From NCBI GenBank assembly GCA_001768565.1, contig MEOE01000001.1:124001-188000 (forward strand): a stretch of 64,000 bases of DNA, written 5' to 3'. Below, in pieces: positions 8,228 to 17,300 of this stretch. The stretch's first letter is position 1; every line of letters starts with the position of its first letter. The DNA is from Bacteroidetes bacterium GWF2_33_16 (GTDB lineage: Bacteria; Bacteroidota; Bacteroidia; Bacteroidales; UBA12077). Position numbers and translations under genes: made by a program. The notes beneath the pieces are model-generated. The model ran no database searches. It saw nothing but the letters and a program-made list of their open reading frames with translations, and had not been told where the DNA came from.

Positions 8228-9163
8228 ATGAAATTTAAATTACTTATCTGTATCGGTTTACTTAATTTGAATGCCTGGGCTCAGAGTGATAAAAGTATTT
8301 CCGAAAAGCTAGACAGTTACATGATTTCTGTTCATACCGAACAATACAATCCAAATCCTGATAAAGAGTTGCTGAATGAAAAAAATGCTGAAAAACTTTT
8401 GCCTTTACTCAAATCGTATTACAACGATTCATTGGCTAAAGTAAGATTGCAGGCTTATTATTTAACCTATAAAACAACGTATAAAAGCACAGATAATAAA
8501 AACAGAACTGACGCGGTTTACAGCTTAGTTAATGCCTTAAAGGATTCTGATGCAGGGAATGTTGGTAATGTTGCCGATTGGCTGACTATTTTTAGAACCA
8601 TCGATTTTACTTCTGTTTCAAAAGATAGTTTAATATCGGTATTGCACAATCCGGTTTCGAACCTTCATAAAATAATTAAATTGGTTGCTTTTGCCGGAAT
8701 AACCGACCAGATAAATTATTTGCAACAGGGTATTGCTGCTAAAACAATTACAACAGGCAAAAATTTATGGGCTGCCCATTTGGCACTAGCACGTTTTGGA
8801 GTAGAATCAGAAATAGATTATTGTGTTAACCAGGTAAAGAACCAAGCAGTAAACGATGATGTAATTTATGAATTGATTCCCGACTTAGTTTATACCCGAC
8901 AACGAAAAGCTTACGATTACATTTTAACCATATTAAACAGTACACAAAAAAATTGTTATTCGGCAAATCCCGAAAATCCGCAAAAAATTGAGTGTGGTTA
9001 TCGTGTAATGGAATATCTGGCACCAGTTATTAAAAACTTTCCTCTCGAGATTGATTCTACTGGCGAACTAATTACCAACGACTATGTAAATGCATTGAAA
9101 ACACTACGTAATTGGTTTAAAGAAAACGAACAAACCTACGAAATCATTACTGATACGTATTAA
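8228..9163 (+). CDS. Secreted HEAT-like repeat protein
   Basis: 311 residues with a signal peptide (MKFKLLICIGLLNLNAWA, cut before QSDK). The rest is almost entirely helical, with HEAT-like segments such as LLKSYYNDSLAKVRLQAYYL and LWAAHLALARFGVESEIDYC. Similar secreted helical-repeat proteins of unknown function occur in Bacteroidota. It is the last gene inside the repeat-bounded island, and its codon use looks more like the core genes than the M15 or ImmA genes do. It may belong to the ancestral context rather than the insertion. Confidence 0.6.
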   Translation: MKFKLLICIGLLNLNAWAQSDKSISEKLDSYMISVHTEQYNPNPDKELLNEKNAEKLLPLLKSYYNDSLAKVRLQAYYLTYKTTYKSTDNKNRTDAVYSLVNALKDSDAGNVGNVADWLTIFRTIDFTSVSKDSLISVLHNPVSNLHKIIKLVAFAGITDQINYLQQGIAAKTITTGKNLWAAHLALARFGVESEIDYCVNQVKNQAVNDDVIYELIPDLVYTRQRKAYDYILTILNSTQKNCYSANPENPQKIECGYRVMEYLAPVIKNFPLEIDSTGELITNDYVNALKTLRNWFKENEQTYEIITDTY

Positions 9164-9259
9164 AGTACAAGATATCATGGGTATTGCCAACATGTTTTTC
9201 CTGCAAAAGGAAACTCAATTTGTTTGGACTTAATGCAGATATGACAAACCAAACAAATT

Positions 9260-9370
9260 GTCACTACGAAAGAGGACTGAAAGGGCGATCCGAAAGCTTT
9301 CGGAAGAAGCAGTCTTATTATTTTGTCTATGGATTGCTTCACTTCGCCATTTGGCTACGTTCGCAATGAC
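9260..9370. repeat. MITE-like palindromic interspersed repeat
   Basis: About 111 bp with terminal inverted repeats GTCACTACGA and TCGCAATGAC (8 of 10 pairs), inner arms GAAGCAGTC/GATTGCTTC, and a perfect CCGAAAGCTTTCGG palindrome at 9290-9303. This is the GTCATTGCGA...GCAATCC-type intergenic repeat seen widely in Bacteroidota genomes. A second common repeat fragment, GTCATTTTGAGCTTGTCGAA, follows at about 9378-9400. The short open frames here are repeat artefacts. Confidence 0.7.
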
Positions 9371-9485
9371 CTTTTGTATAGGTTGTCATTTTGAGCTTGT
9401 CGAAAAACAGACAACAACCCTCTTTTTGATCCAACCTCGTATTAATAGAAAATAGTTTTATTACAGTTTCTACACTCCTGTAAGA

Positions 9486-9583
9486 GTTAAACAATCTGTA
9501 TATAACCACAAGCTTTTCCAACTTTTAAAAAGATTTATTATATTTAGCTTTTGTAAGCTATGGAAAACCTGAATAAAATATTT
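9486..9583 (+). repeat. 98-bp direct repeat, right copy
   Basis: Identical to 2409-2506. In this copy the reading frame continues into the intact HD-domain gene. It carries a -7-like TAGCTTTTG at 9545-9553 (one base longer than TAnnTTTG) immediately before the ATG at 9560, so the repeat includes the gene's own promoter. Confidence 0.93.
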
Positions 9584-10117
9584 AAAGCGCTTGAATTTGC
9601 TGCAAACCGACATAAATACCAAACACGCAAAGGTGTTGGTAAAATTCCATACATTAATCATCCGATTCGAGTTGCCAAGACATTAATTGATTTTGATGAG
9701 GATGATTCTGATTTAATTGTTGCGGCCTTATTGCATGATGTTGTTGAAGATACAGCTCAAGGCGAACAACAAATTAAAGGATTATCGGATCTCATTCTGC
9801 AAATGTTTGGTGAAAATGTGTTACTTGCTGTGTTGGAAGTTACAGATAATAAATCGCTCTCAGTTGAAGAGCGTAAAAAGATGCAGGTTCAATTAACACC
9901 AAGATTATCCGACAGAGCGAAAAAAATTAAAATCGCTGATAAAATTTGTAATATTCAGGATATAATAGATGATCCTCCTGAAGGCTGGTCCGAAGATCGT
10001 AAAATCGCTTATCTCGATTGGGCAAAACAGGTGGTTTCTGGTGCTCGAGGTTTAAATCACGAGATGGATGCATACTTTGATGAGGTTTATTCAACATCGA
10101 TGCGTAAACTGGAATAA
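9560..10117 (+). CDS. HD-domain phosphohydrolase, RelA/SpoT hydrolase-like
   Basis: 185 residues, a single HD_4-type domain related to the (p)ppGpp hydrolase half of SpoT and to small alarmone hydrolases (Mesh1). Metal ligands are visible: H18 in NRHKYQTRKG, H34 in INHPIRVAKT, H59-D60 in ALLHDVVEDT and a later D in KIADKICNIQDI. There is no synthetase, TGS or ACT domain, so it can only hydrolyse. It may clear (p)ppGpp or another pyrophosphate nucleotide. The start is supported by MENLNKIFKALEFA leading straight into the first helix. Confidence 0.85.
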   Translation: MENLNKIFKALEFAANRHKYQTRKGVGKIPYINHPIRVAKTLIDFDEDDSDLIVAALLHDVVEDTAQGEQQIKGLSDLILQMFGENVLLAVLEVTDNKSLSVEERKKMQVQLTPRLSDRAKKIKIADKICNIQDIIDDPPEGWSEDRKIAYLDWAKQVVSGARGLNHEMDAYFDEVYSTSMRKLE

Positions 10118-10120
10118 TAA

Positions 10121-10390
10121 TTTTGTATTTCTGATTTTAGATTTATCTTTATTCCTTGGTTAAAATAAAACCATATTACTTGCATTTTTATTTCTTTCCT
10201 GATTATTTTTTCCCTTCTCAGCATTGTTCTGTATAATCATCATAGCGAGTCAGTTGAGGAATGCAAATCAAATATCGGTTATCCATTCGATGATTTTAAA
10301 TTTGGGCTTCTAGCATTTTTCTCAAATTGCAGTCAAAACACTGAAATCGAAGCATATTATATTTATTGCGATAAAAAAAGGAGTTTTTAA
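10121..10390 (+). pseudogene. Decayed duplicate of the His-rich gene at 11482
   Basis: The upstream 30 bp (TTTTGTATTTCTGATTTTAG and on into ATTTATCTTTA) are nearly identical to those before the gene at 11482. The coding similarity continues: AATCATCATAGCGAGTCAGT here against AATCATCACCACGAATCAGT there, encoding NHHHESVEECKS. Here the frame is broken by stops and indels and the rest is unrecognisable. A duplication thus brackets the lipoprotein gene at 10563. Confidence 0.7.
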
Positions 10391-10562
10391 GTAAAATCAA
10401 TCCCTGGCATAGAAAATATTATTGAGGGAATTGAATAAACTTACAATTTTTTTAAATACATCCCTGGATAAACTAGAAACGATTAATTATTCAATATAAA
10501 TGATCCTTATTAAATATTAAACTGTACTTTTAACTGTTAAATACTTACTAAAAATTCAGGCT

Positions 10563-11306
10563 ATGAAAAAAATTATTATTAGTTTCTTATTGATAGCTGT
10601 TGTTTTAACATTGAACAGTTGTGAAAAGAAAATAAGCGGTTGTACTGATAAAGATGCTACTAATTATGACCCAGATGCCAATGATGATGACGGTTCTTGC
10701 ATTCTACTTGGCTACTACGAGGAAGAAAATAAAATATTTGATGACTTTGAAACAGATATTCTTAATCCATTGTGGTTCTCAACAACAACAGGATTAGGAG
10801 GTTTAGCTTATTTGCCTGAGCAATCATTATTAGTTCTTCATACAGGAGTGTACCAATATGGTGGGGGTTCGGCAAACGTAATATCTTTAAAAAAGTTTGC
10901 TGTAACTAATGGGACACTTGTTTTTGAGGGTGCATTCCAACCCTATGAGGATTCTAATTATGCATATGGTGATGGCCAACCCAGAGGTTTAGTAGATGGT
11001 ACCGATAGAAATAACGCTATAGAATTTGTTAGCATTACAGGTTCTTCAATTTCTGCAAGAACAGTTATGAATGGTATAGCTACTGAAACTAGCTACAGTA
11101 TAGGAAGTACAGTTAATTACATGAGAACATATCGTATAGTGGCCAGTTCAAGTGTTGTGGAATTTTACTTGAATGATTTATTAATAGCTACTCATACAAC
11201 AAATATCCCAATAGTTCCATTAAATGTTTATTTTGGTTCAAGCTGGGTAGGATATGGTAATGTTCCTATTTCTACTGATTATGTTTCATATGAAATTACA
11301 AATTAA
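10563..11306 (+). CDS. Lipoprotein with DDGSC motif and lectin-like domain
   Basis: 247 residues. Lipoprotein signal with lipobox LNSC. Residues about 27-48 are the GCTDKDATNYDPDANDDDGS-C motif, a short disulfide-closed module frequent in surface proteins of marine Bacteroidota. The remainder is beta-rich (FETDILNPLWFSTTTGLGGL, VVEFYLNDLLIATHT), consistent with a concanavalin/laminin-G-like jelly roll that could bind glycans. Surface-exposed; ligand unknown. Stands alone with 250-440 bp gaps either side. Confidence 0.72.
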   Translation: MKKIIISFLLIAVVLTLNSCEKKISGCTDKDATNYDPDANDDDGSCILLGYYEEENKIFDDFETDILNPLWFSTTTGLGGLAYLPEQSLLVLHTGVYQYGGGSANVISLKKFAVTNGTLVFEGAFQPYEDSNYAYGDGQPRGLVDGTDRNNAIEFVSITGSSISARTVMNGIATETSYSIGSTVNYMRTYRIVASSSVVEFYLNDLLIATHTTNIPIVPLNVYFGSSWVGYGNVPISTDYVSYEITN

Positions 11307-11481
11307 CTATTTAAATATATTGGAAATAACATAGAATTTTATTGGATGAAAAAATTTTGAACAATTGACACATTCTCAATAAATTAAACCTAAAAGGATT
11401 TACATTGTCTTATTACAAAAGTTATTTTATTAAATGCTAAACCATTTTTTGTATTTCTGATTTTAGATTTATCTTTACCAC

Positions 11482-11862
11482 GTGATAAAAAATAAAACCA
11501 TACAATTCTCTACTCTATTCGTTACCTGGGCAATTATTTTTGCACATAGTATTATTCCACATAATCATCACCACGAATCAGTAGAAGAATGCAAATCACA
11601 TTCATGTAGCAGTTTATCGGGTATCGCAACATTCTATTCCAGCCATGATCATAATAACGAAGACTCTAATCATTGCCATTTTAATATAAATACAACACTA
11701 ACCAAGTTTGTTGATTCTCCAAACATTTTTTTCTATTCTACAAGTATTATTATTCCTGTATATACTAAGATTCAAACAATTCATTTTACTAATCAGAATC
11801 TTTTACTAAAACATTTTTATTTCGATTCCTTTACACGTCGGGGTCCTCCATCTTTTTCATAA
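11482..11862 (+). CDS. Small His-rich membrane/secreted protein of the metal-efflux locus
   Basis: 126 residues from a GTG start. One N-terminal hydrophobic segment (FSTLFVTWAIIFAHSI) is followed by HNHHHESVEECKSHSC and SSHDHNNEDSNHCHF, clusters of His and Cys suited to binding soft or borderline metals (Cu, Zn, Co, Ni). The end RRGPPSFS is reminiscent of small proteins preceding CusB/CzcB-type operons in Bacteroidota. It lies just upstream of the His-rich lipoprotein and RND efflux genes, so a metal-scavenging or sensing role is likely but unproven. Confidence 0.7.
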   Translation: MIKNKTIQFSTLFVTWAIIFAHSIIPHNHHHESVEECKSHSCSSLSGIATFYSSHDHNNEDSNHCHFNINTTLTKFVDSPNIFFYSTSIIIPVYTKIQTIHFTNQNLLLKHFYFDSFTRRGPPSFS

Positions 11863-11934
11863 TTCAAATTTCCATTTTTTTTATTATTGATGCCATTTTA
11901 GGTATCGAATCATTTATTTATACATTTAATAATT

Positions 11935-12177
11935 ATGAAAAAGACAATTTATATTATAGTTCTATCAATATTTGTAACTTTTGCATTTTCATGCGGAAAC
12001 AAAACAACTCAGTCAGAAGAAACACATTCACATGCCGATGGTACAGTTCACGAAGGAAGTGTTCATACCGAAGCAACTGAAACCGCTCCCGAACAGGAAA
12101 GCTTTGAAGTAGAAGCCGATAGCAGCGAAGAGCATTCGCATGATCACGACCACGACCATTCACACGATCATCAATAG
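11935..12177 (+). CDS. His-rich lipoprotein
   Basis: 80 residues. Lipobox FAFSC, then ETHSHADGTVHEGSVHTEAT, an acidic spacer and a terminal EEHSHDHDHDHSHDHQ. This is a metal-binding periplasmic tail anchored to a membrane. It probably buffers or hands over a transition metal to the efflux adaptor encoded 100 bp downstream. Similar His tails accompany CzcB/CusB genes in Bacteroidota. Confidence 0.8.
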   Translation: MKKTIYIIVLSIFVTFAFSCGNKTTQSEETHSHADGTVHEGSVHTEATETAPEQESFEVEADSSEEHSHDHDHDHSHDHQ

Positions 12178-12198
12178 TAGACAAAATCGTTATAATAA

Positions 12199-12234
12199 CA
12201 CTATCAGATTTGACAAAAAGCGATTCTGATAGTG
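12199..12234 (+). terminator. Hairpin between His-rich lipoprotein and adaptor gene
   Basis: Ten-bp perfect stem CACTATCAGA/TCTGATAGTG with a 16-base loop. The T-tract after it is weak, so it may be an mRNA-stabilising or partial-termination element that lets the small lipoprotein be made in excess over the pump. Confidence 0.5.
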
Positions 12235-12276
12235 CTTATTAGATTTTGAATAAAAAATTAATAATCTAATCAGTAT

Positions 12277-13779
12277 ATGAAAAATCAATTATTATTTATG
12301 TTGATTTTACTTTTTGCAGGGTTTTCCTGTAAGAATAAGTCGACCGAATTACATGATCATGAAGGTGAAGAAGTAAAAATCTATATAACAGAATATTCAG
12401 ATCAAATAGAACTGTTTGCCGAAGCAGATCCTTTTATTATTGGAGAAACAGCAAATATTCTTGCACACTTTACTTTACTTTCTGATTTTAAACCAATCCC
12501 TGAAAGTTCAATAACAATGAGTTTAATTGTTGGAACAAAAGGTATTCGTCAAACAATTACTGAACCTGTAAAACAAGGCATTTACAGTTTTGACTTGAAA
12601 CCTGAAATTGCAGGAATAGGTAAAATTATTTTTGATATCAAAAACAAGGAAGGTGATTTTCAGGTTATTGTTCAAAATATAACTGTTTATACACAAGAAG
12701 AAGAAGCTCATGAGGCAGCTGAAAAATCTGTTGTTTCAAAAACAAATACAACTGTGTTTACAAAAGAACAATCATGGAAAATTGATTACTCAACAGAATC
12801 ACCTATTAGTGAGCTATTCGGACAGGTAATTAAAACTACAGCTCTTGTTCAATCAGCTCAAGAGGATGAGATTATTGTTTCTGCCAAAACAAATGGTATC
12901 GTAATTCTATCGACTGAAAATGTATTAGAAGGAATGAATGTTTCAAGTGGGCAAGTCCTGTTTACCATTTCTGGAAACGAATTAGCCAATGATAATTCAT
13001 CGGTACGATTTGCCGAAGCGAAAAACAATTTCGAAAAGGCAAAAGCAGATTACGAGCGATTACAAGAACTTGCTAAAGATAAAATTGTTTCGGAAAAAGA
13101 GTTGCTCAGTACAAAAAATCAATACGAAAATGCAAAAGTAACTTTCGACAACCTAAATAAAAATTTCAGTTTATCCGGACAAAAAGTTTCCAGTCCAGCA
13201 ACTGGTTTTATAAAGCAATTATTTGTTCAAAACGGGCAATATGTCGAGGCTGGCTATCCAATTGCTACTATTTCAAAAAATAAAACACTTTTACTTATTG
13301 CAGAGGTTCAACAGAAATATGCTTCCATATTGAGTACTATTAATTCAGCAAATATCCGTACTATAAATAATAATCAAACATTTTCATTAGAACAATTGAA
13401 TGGCAAGGTTTTATCGTATGGTAAAAGTACCAATAGTAATAATTACTTAATTCCTGTAAATCTTCAGATTGAGAATAAAGGCAGTTTGGTAATGGGCGAA
13501 TTTGTAGAAATCTTTTTAAAAGCTATGAGTAATAAACAAACTCTAACTATTCCAAACTCTGCGTTTTTGGAAGAACAAGGAAACAAATTTGTTTATGTTC
13601 AAATAACTCCGGAACTTTTTGAAAAAAGAGAAGTGAAAACAGGAGGTACAGATGGCTTAAAAACAGAAATCCTGAATGGAATATCCACCAATGATCGAAT
13701 TGTAATCAAAGGTGCTATTCTCATAAAACTAGCTCAATCCTCAGGTGCTTTAGATGCTCATTCGGGTCATGTACACTAA
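12277..13779 (+). CDS. Heavy-metal RND efflux periplasmic adaptor (CusB/CzcB-like)
   Basis: 500 residues, lipoprotein signal (FAGFSC) followed by HDHEGEE. An extra N-terminal beta domain (about 30-140) precedes the membrane-fusion core: barrel-sandwich hybrid (SAKTNGIVILSTENVLEGMN, then SSGQV), coiled-coil hairpin (EAKNNFEKAKADYERLQELA, then NQYENAKVTFDNLN), second lipoyl half (SSPATGFIKQLFVQNGQYVE) and beta-barrel. The C-terminus is DAHSGHVH. It links the inner-membrane pump at 14359 to the TolC protein at 17441 across the periplasm. The His-rich ends argue for a metal substrate; which metal is unknown. Confidence 0.9.
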   Translation: MKNQLLFMLILLFAGFSCKNKSTELHDHEGEEVKIYITEYSDQIELFAEADPFIIGETANILAHFTLLSDFKPIPESSITMSLIVGTKGIRQTITEPVKQGIYSFDLKPEIAGIGKIIFDIKNKEGDFQVIVQNITVYTQEEEAHEAAEKSVVSKTNTTVFTKEQSWKIDYSTESPISELFGQVIKTTALVQSAQEDEIIVSAKTNGIVILSTENVLEGMNVSSGQVLFTISGNELANDNSSVRFAEAKNNFEKAKADYERLQELAKDKIVSEKELLSTKNQYENAKVTFDNLNKNFSLSGQKVSSPATGFIKQLFVQNGQYVEAGYPIATISKNKTLLLIAEVQQKYASILSTINSANIRTINNNQTFSLEQLNGKVLSYGKSTNSNNYLIPVNLQIENKGSLVMGEFVEIFLKAMSNKQTLTIPNSAFLEEQGNKFVYVQITPELFEKREVKTGGTDGLKTEILNGISTNDRIVIKGAILIKLAQSSGALDAHSGHVH

Positions 13780-13785
13780 ATAGAA

Positions 13786-13834
13786 ATGTTAAATGTTAAA
13801 TGTTAAATGTTGAATGTTGAATGTTGAATGTTAA
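13786..13834. repeat. Heptanucleotide tandem array (ATGTTAA/ATGTTGA)
   Basis: Seven perfect 7-bp units: three ATGTTAA, three ATGTTGA, one ATGTTAA, starting 7 bp after the adaptor stop and ending 10 bp before the four-helix gene. It pairs with a second 7-bp-period array on the other side of that gene. Confidence 0.92.
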
Positions 13835-13844
13835 TTAGTTTAAA

Positions 13845-14192
13845 ATGAAAAAGGACAACATAATACTTGATAAATCTTTTGATTTTGCCTTGCATATCAT
13901 TGAATTATATAAACAGATGACAGCCCAACATGAATATGTTTTATCGAAGCAACTACTTCGAAGTGCAACAAGCATTGGTGCAAATGTTGAAGAAGCAACA
14001 GCGGCAATTTCTAAAAAAGATTTTGCTGCTAAAATGTCAATTGCTTCAAAAGAAGCACGAGAAACTCGTTATTGGCTCAGATTAATTGATAAAAGTCATC
14101 TGGTAAAGATAGAAGTAAAAGAATACCTGGATGAGATTGAGCATATCATTAATATACTAACAGCCATTGTTAAAACCTCACAAGGGAATTAA
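13845..14192 (+). CDS. Four-helix bundle protein (S23/TIGR02436 family)
   Basis: 115 residues matching the four-helix-bundle family first described in 23S rRNA intervening sequences: YKQMTAQHEYVLSKQLLRSA, SIGANVEEATAAISKKDF, IASKEARETRYWLRLIDKSH and the final EIEHIINILTAIVKTSQGN. Its molecular role is unknown; relatives include the Avd proteins of diversity-generating retroelements. Here it sits between two genes of one efflux system and is framed by heptanucleotide arrays, which suggests it entered the operon as a cassette. No rRNA sequence is near. Confidence 0.9.
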   Translation: MKKDNIILDKSFDFALHIIELYKQMTAQHEYVLSKQLLRSATSIGANVEEATAAISKKDFAAKMSIASKEARETRYWLRLIDKSHLVKIEVKEYLDEIEHIINILTAIVKTSQGN

Positions 14193-14264
14193 TAATACCA
14201 AACTAAATAGTAAAATAGAAAACACAAATCTATTATCTAAAACTAATAATATCAATGAATTAAA

Positions 14265-14348
14265 ATTCATAATTCATAATTCATAATTTAAAATTCATAA
14301 TTTAAAATTCATAATTTAAAATTCATAATTTAAAATTCATAATTTAAA
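14265..14348. repeat. Heptanucleotide tandem array (ATTCATA/ATTTAAA)
   Basis: Twelve 7-bp units: three ATTCATA, then alternating ATTTAAA and ATTCATA, ending 10 bp before the GTG start of the efflux pump. The period matches the upstream array but the unit sequence differs. Confidence 0.92.
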
Positions 14349-14358
14349 ATCTCACACT

Positions 14359-17300
14359 GTGTTAAATAATATTATAAAATTCTCGCTGAACAATAAATAC
14401 CTGGTATTACTTTGTTCAGTTTTATTAGTGGTTTTCGGATTGAGAACTGCTTCAAATATGGATGTCGATGTATTTCCGGATCTTACTGCGCCAACAGTAG
14501 TTGTAATGACTGATGCCCACGGAATGGCTTCAGAAGAAGTGGAACGATTGGTTACGTTTCCTATTGAAACAGCTGTAAATGGGGCTACTGATGTTCGCAG
14601 AGTTCGATCTTCATCATCTCAAGGCTTTTCATTTGTTTGGGTTGAGTTTGATTGGGGAACTGATATTTTTAAAGCCAGACAAATTGTAAGTGAAAAACTA
14701 ATTAGCGTCTCTACTCAAATGCCTATAGGTATTGGGCAACCGGTTCTTGCTCCTCAATCAAGCGTTATGGGAGAAATATTTTTTATTGGAATGCAGGCCG
14801 ATAGTACAAGCATGATGGAATTAAGAACTATTGCAGAATGGAATGTTAAACCACTGATTCTTGCTACCGGAGGTGTTTCGCAGGTTACAATTATTGGTGG
14901 CGATTTTAAACAGTATCAGGTATTGGCAAATCCCCATAAAATGAAATATTATCATGTTTCGATGACCGAATTAGCTGATATCTGCAAAGGAGTAAGTCAA
15001 AACTCAACAGGAGGGGTTGTTAGAGAATATGGTAACGAATACGTAGTTCGTGGTATAGCGCGAACATCAGATTTAGAAGAAATTGGTAATTCGTATATTA
15101 AATTGATTAACAACAAACCAGTAAGAATTAATGATGTAGCAGAAGTTGTAATTGGCAGTGCTCCAAAAATGGGTTATGCCTCAGAAAATGCAAAACCAGC
15201 AATTATTATTTCTGTTTCGAAACAACCAAATGCAAATACACTTGATGTTACACAGCGCATTGAAGAAAATCTTGCAGTTTTACAAAAAACATTCCCTCAG
15301 GATGTGAGATTAGATACAAAAATTTTCCGTCAGGCTGATTTTATTGAAACGTCAGTTAATAATGTTAAAAATGCATTATTGGAAGGTGGTATTTTTGTAA
15401 TCATCATCTTATTTGTTTTTCTAGGAAGTTTCAGAACCACCATTATTTCACTTATTGCAATTCCCTTGTCGTTGCTGGGTGCAATTTTAGTTATGAAATT
15501 ATTTGGAATTACAATTAATACAATGAGTTTGGGTGGTATGGCAATTGCAATTGGTTCGTTAGTTGATGATGCCATAATTGATGTTGAAAATGTTTACAAA
15601 CGGCTTCGGCAAAATAGACAAAAACCAGTAGAACAAAAACAATCGTCATTTGATGTAATATTTGAAGCCTCTAAAGAAATAAGAGCATCAATTCTGAATG
15701 CAACATTAATTATAATGGTAGCCTTCTTACCTCTGTTTTTTCTTTCAGGTATGGAAGGCAGAATGTTACAACCACTTGGTATTTCATTTGTAGTTTCATT
15801 ATTTGTATCGCTTGTTGTTGCAATGACACTTACACCGTTAATGTGTAAAATGATGCTTACAGATGATAAGTACCTTGCAAGAAATGAAAATGAAAAATGG
15901 CTAGTCCGTAAACTATCTTTTTATTATGAAAAATCACTTTCATGGACATTAAAATACAAAAAAATAGTACTTTTTCTAACTCTTGGATTATTTATAATAT
16001 CACTGCTATTATTTTCTACATTAGGACGCAGCTTTTTACCTGAATTTAATGAAGGCTCGTTAACATTATCGGTTGTTACAAAACCAGGTGTATCAATTGA
16101 AGAAAGCAATCGTTTAGGTAATCTTGTAGAATCAGAGATGCTATTAATTCCTGAAATAACTAGTACAGCAAGAAGAACTGGCAGAGGCGAATTAGACGAA
16201 CACTCGCAAACAACAAACAGTGCCGAAATAGATATTAATTTCTTGCTTAAAGAACGAAGTCAACAAGAGTTTTTGGCAGATGTTCGAAATTCGTTGTCAC
16301 GAATCCCCGGTATTGCCTTCACCGTTGGCCAGCCTCTCGGACACAGAATTGATCATATGTTATCAGGTACTCGTGCCAATATTGCAATAAAACTTTTTGG
16401 AAACGACTTGAATAAGATGTTCTCTGTAGGAAATCAGATAAAAAGTTCAATTATAGATATTGAAGGATTAGTTGATGTAAATGTTGACCAACAAGTTGAA
16501 ATACCTCAAATTCAGATTCGTGCAAATCGAAATATGATGGCTCAATATGGAATTACCATCGAACAATTTAACGAGTTTATTGATGTTTCTTTTGGTGGAG
16601 AAAAACTTGCTGACATTTACGAAAGTCAACGGAGTTTTGATTTAGTGTTGAGATTAAACAAGGATTATACTGAAACAATCGAAGGCATTCGTTCAGCATT
16701 AATTGATACTCATGATGGTAAAAAAGTACCGTTGGAACAAGTTGCTGAAATTGTTTCCATTTCTGGACCAAGTTCAATTAGCAGAGAAAATGTGCAACGA
16801 AAAATTGTGATTTCGGCTAATGTTGCAGAACGAGATTTAAGAAGTGTTGTTAAGGATATTCAGAAAAATATTAATGATAAAATAATATTGCCCGAAGGGT
16901 ACAGGGTTGAGTATGGTGGTCAGTTCGAGAGTGAAGCAAAGGCATCACGAACATTAATGCTTACTTCAATTTTTTCGATACTCATTATCTTTCTTTTGTT
17001 ATTTCAAGAATTTAAAAATTTCAAATTAGCAGGTATCATTTTGTTAAATTTACCCCTGGCTTTAATTGGTGGTGTGTTTTCGATCTGGTTTACTTCAAGC
17101 ATTCTAAGTATTCCTGCAATTATTGGTTTTATTACTCTTTTCGGAATTGCCACTCGTAATGGGATTTTGCTCATTTCTAATTATCAGAAAATGCAACATC
17201 AGGGTGTCTCTCTCTATGAAACTGTAACAAAAGGTTCGTCGGATAGATTGAATGCAATATTAATGACTGCTTTAACAGCAGCACTTGCACTTATTCCATT

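Larger units (their letters stand above)
2507..9485. other. Accessory island between 98-bp direct repeats
   Basis: About 7.0 kb lying between the two identical repeat copies. Its contents are accessory: a secreted M15 peptidase with two small companions, a small membrane protein, a truncated REP-associated transposase, an XRE-ImmA/IrrE plus DUF4411 pair, a HEAT-like secreted protein, and several GC-rich palindromes. Removing the island plus one repeat copy would place the TPR gene directly before the HD gene. No integrase or tRNA is present, so the mechanism is unknown. The unit is an inference from the repeats and contents. Confidence 0.6.

Noticed and set aside
9184..9521. Small ORFs on both strands
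   Set aside because: They coincide with the MITE-like palindrome and another common intergenic repeat; no protein features.
13845..14192. Avd protein of a diversity-generating retroelement
   Set aside because: The fold is related, but there is no reverse transcriptase, template/variable repeat pair or target protein nearby.
13786..14348. CRISPR array
   Set aside because: The repeats are contiguous 7-bp units without spacers; there are no cas genes.
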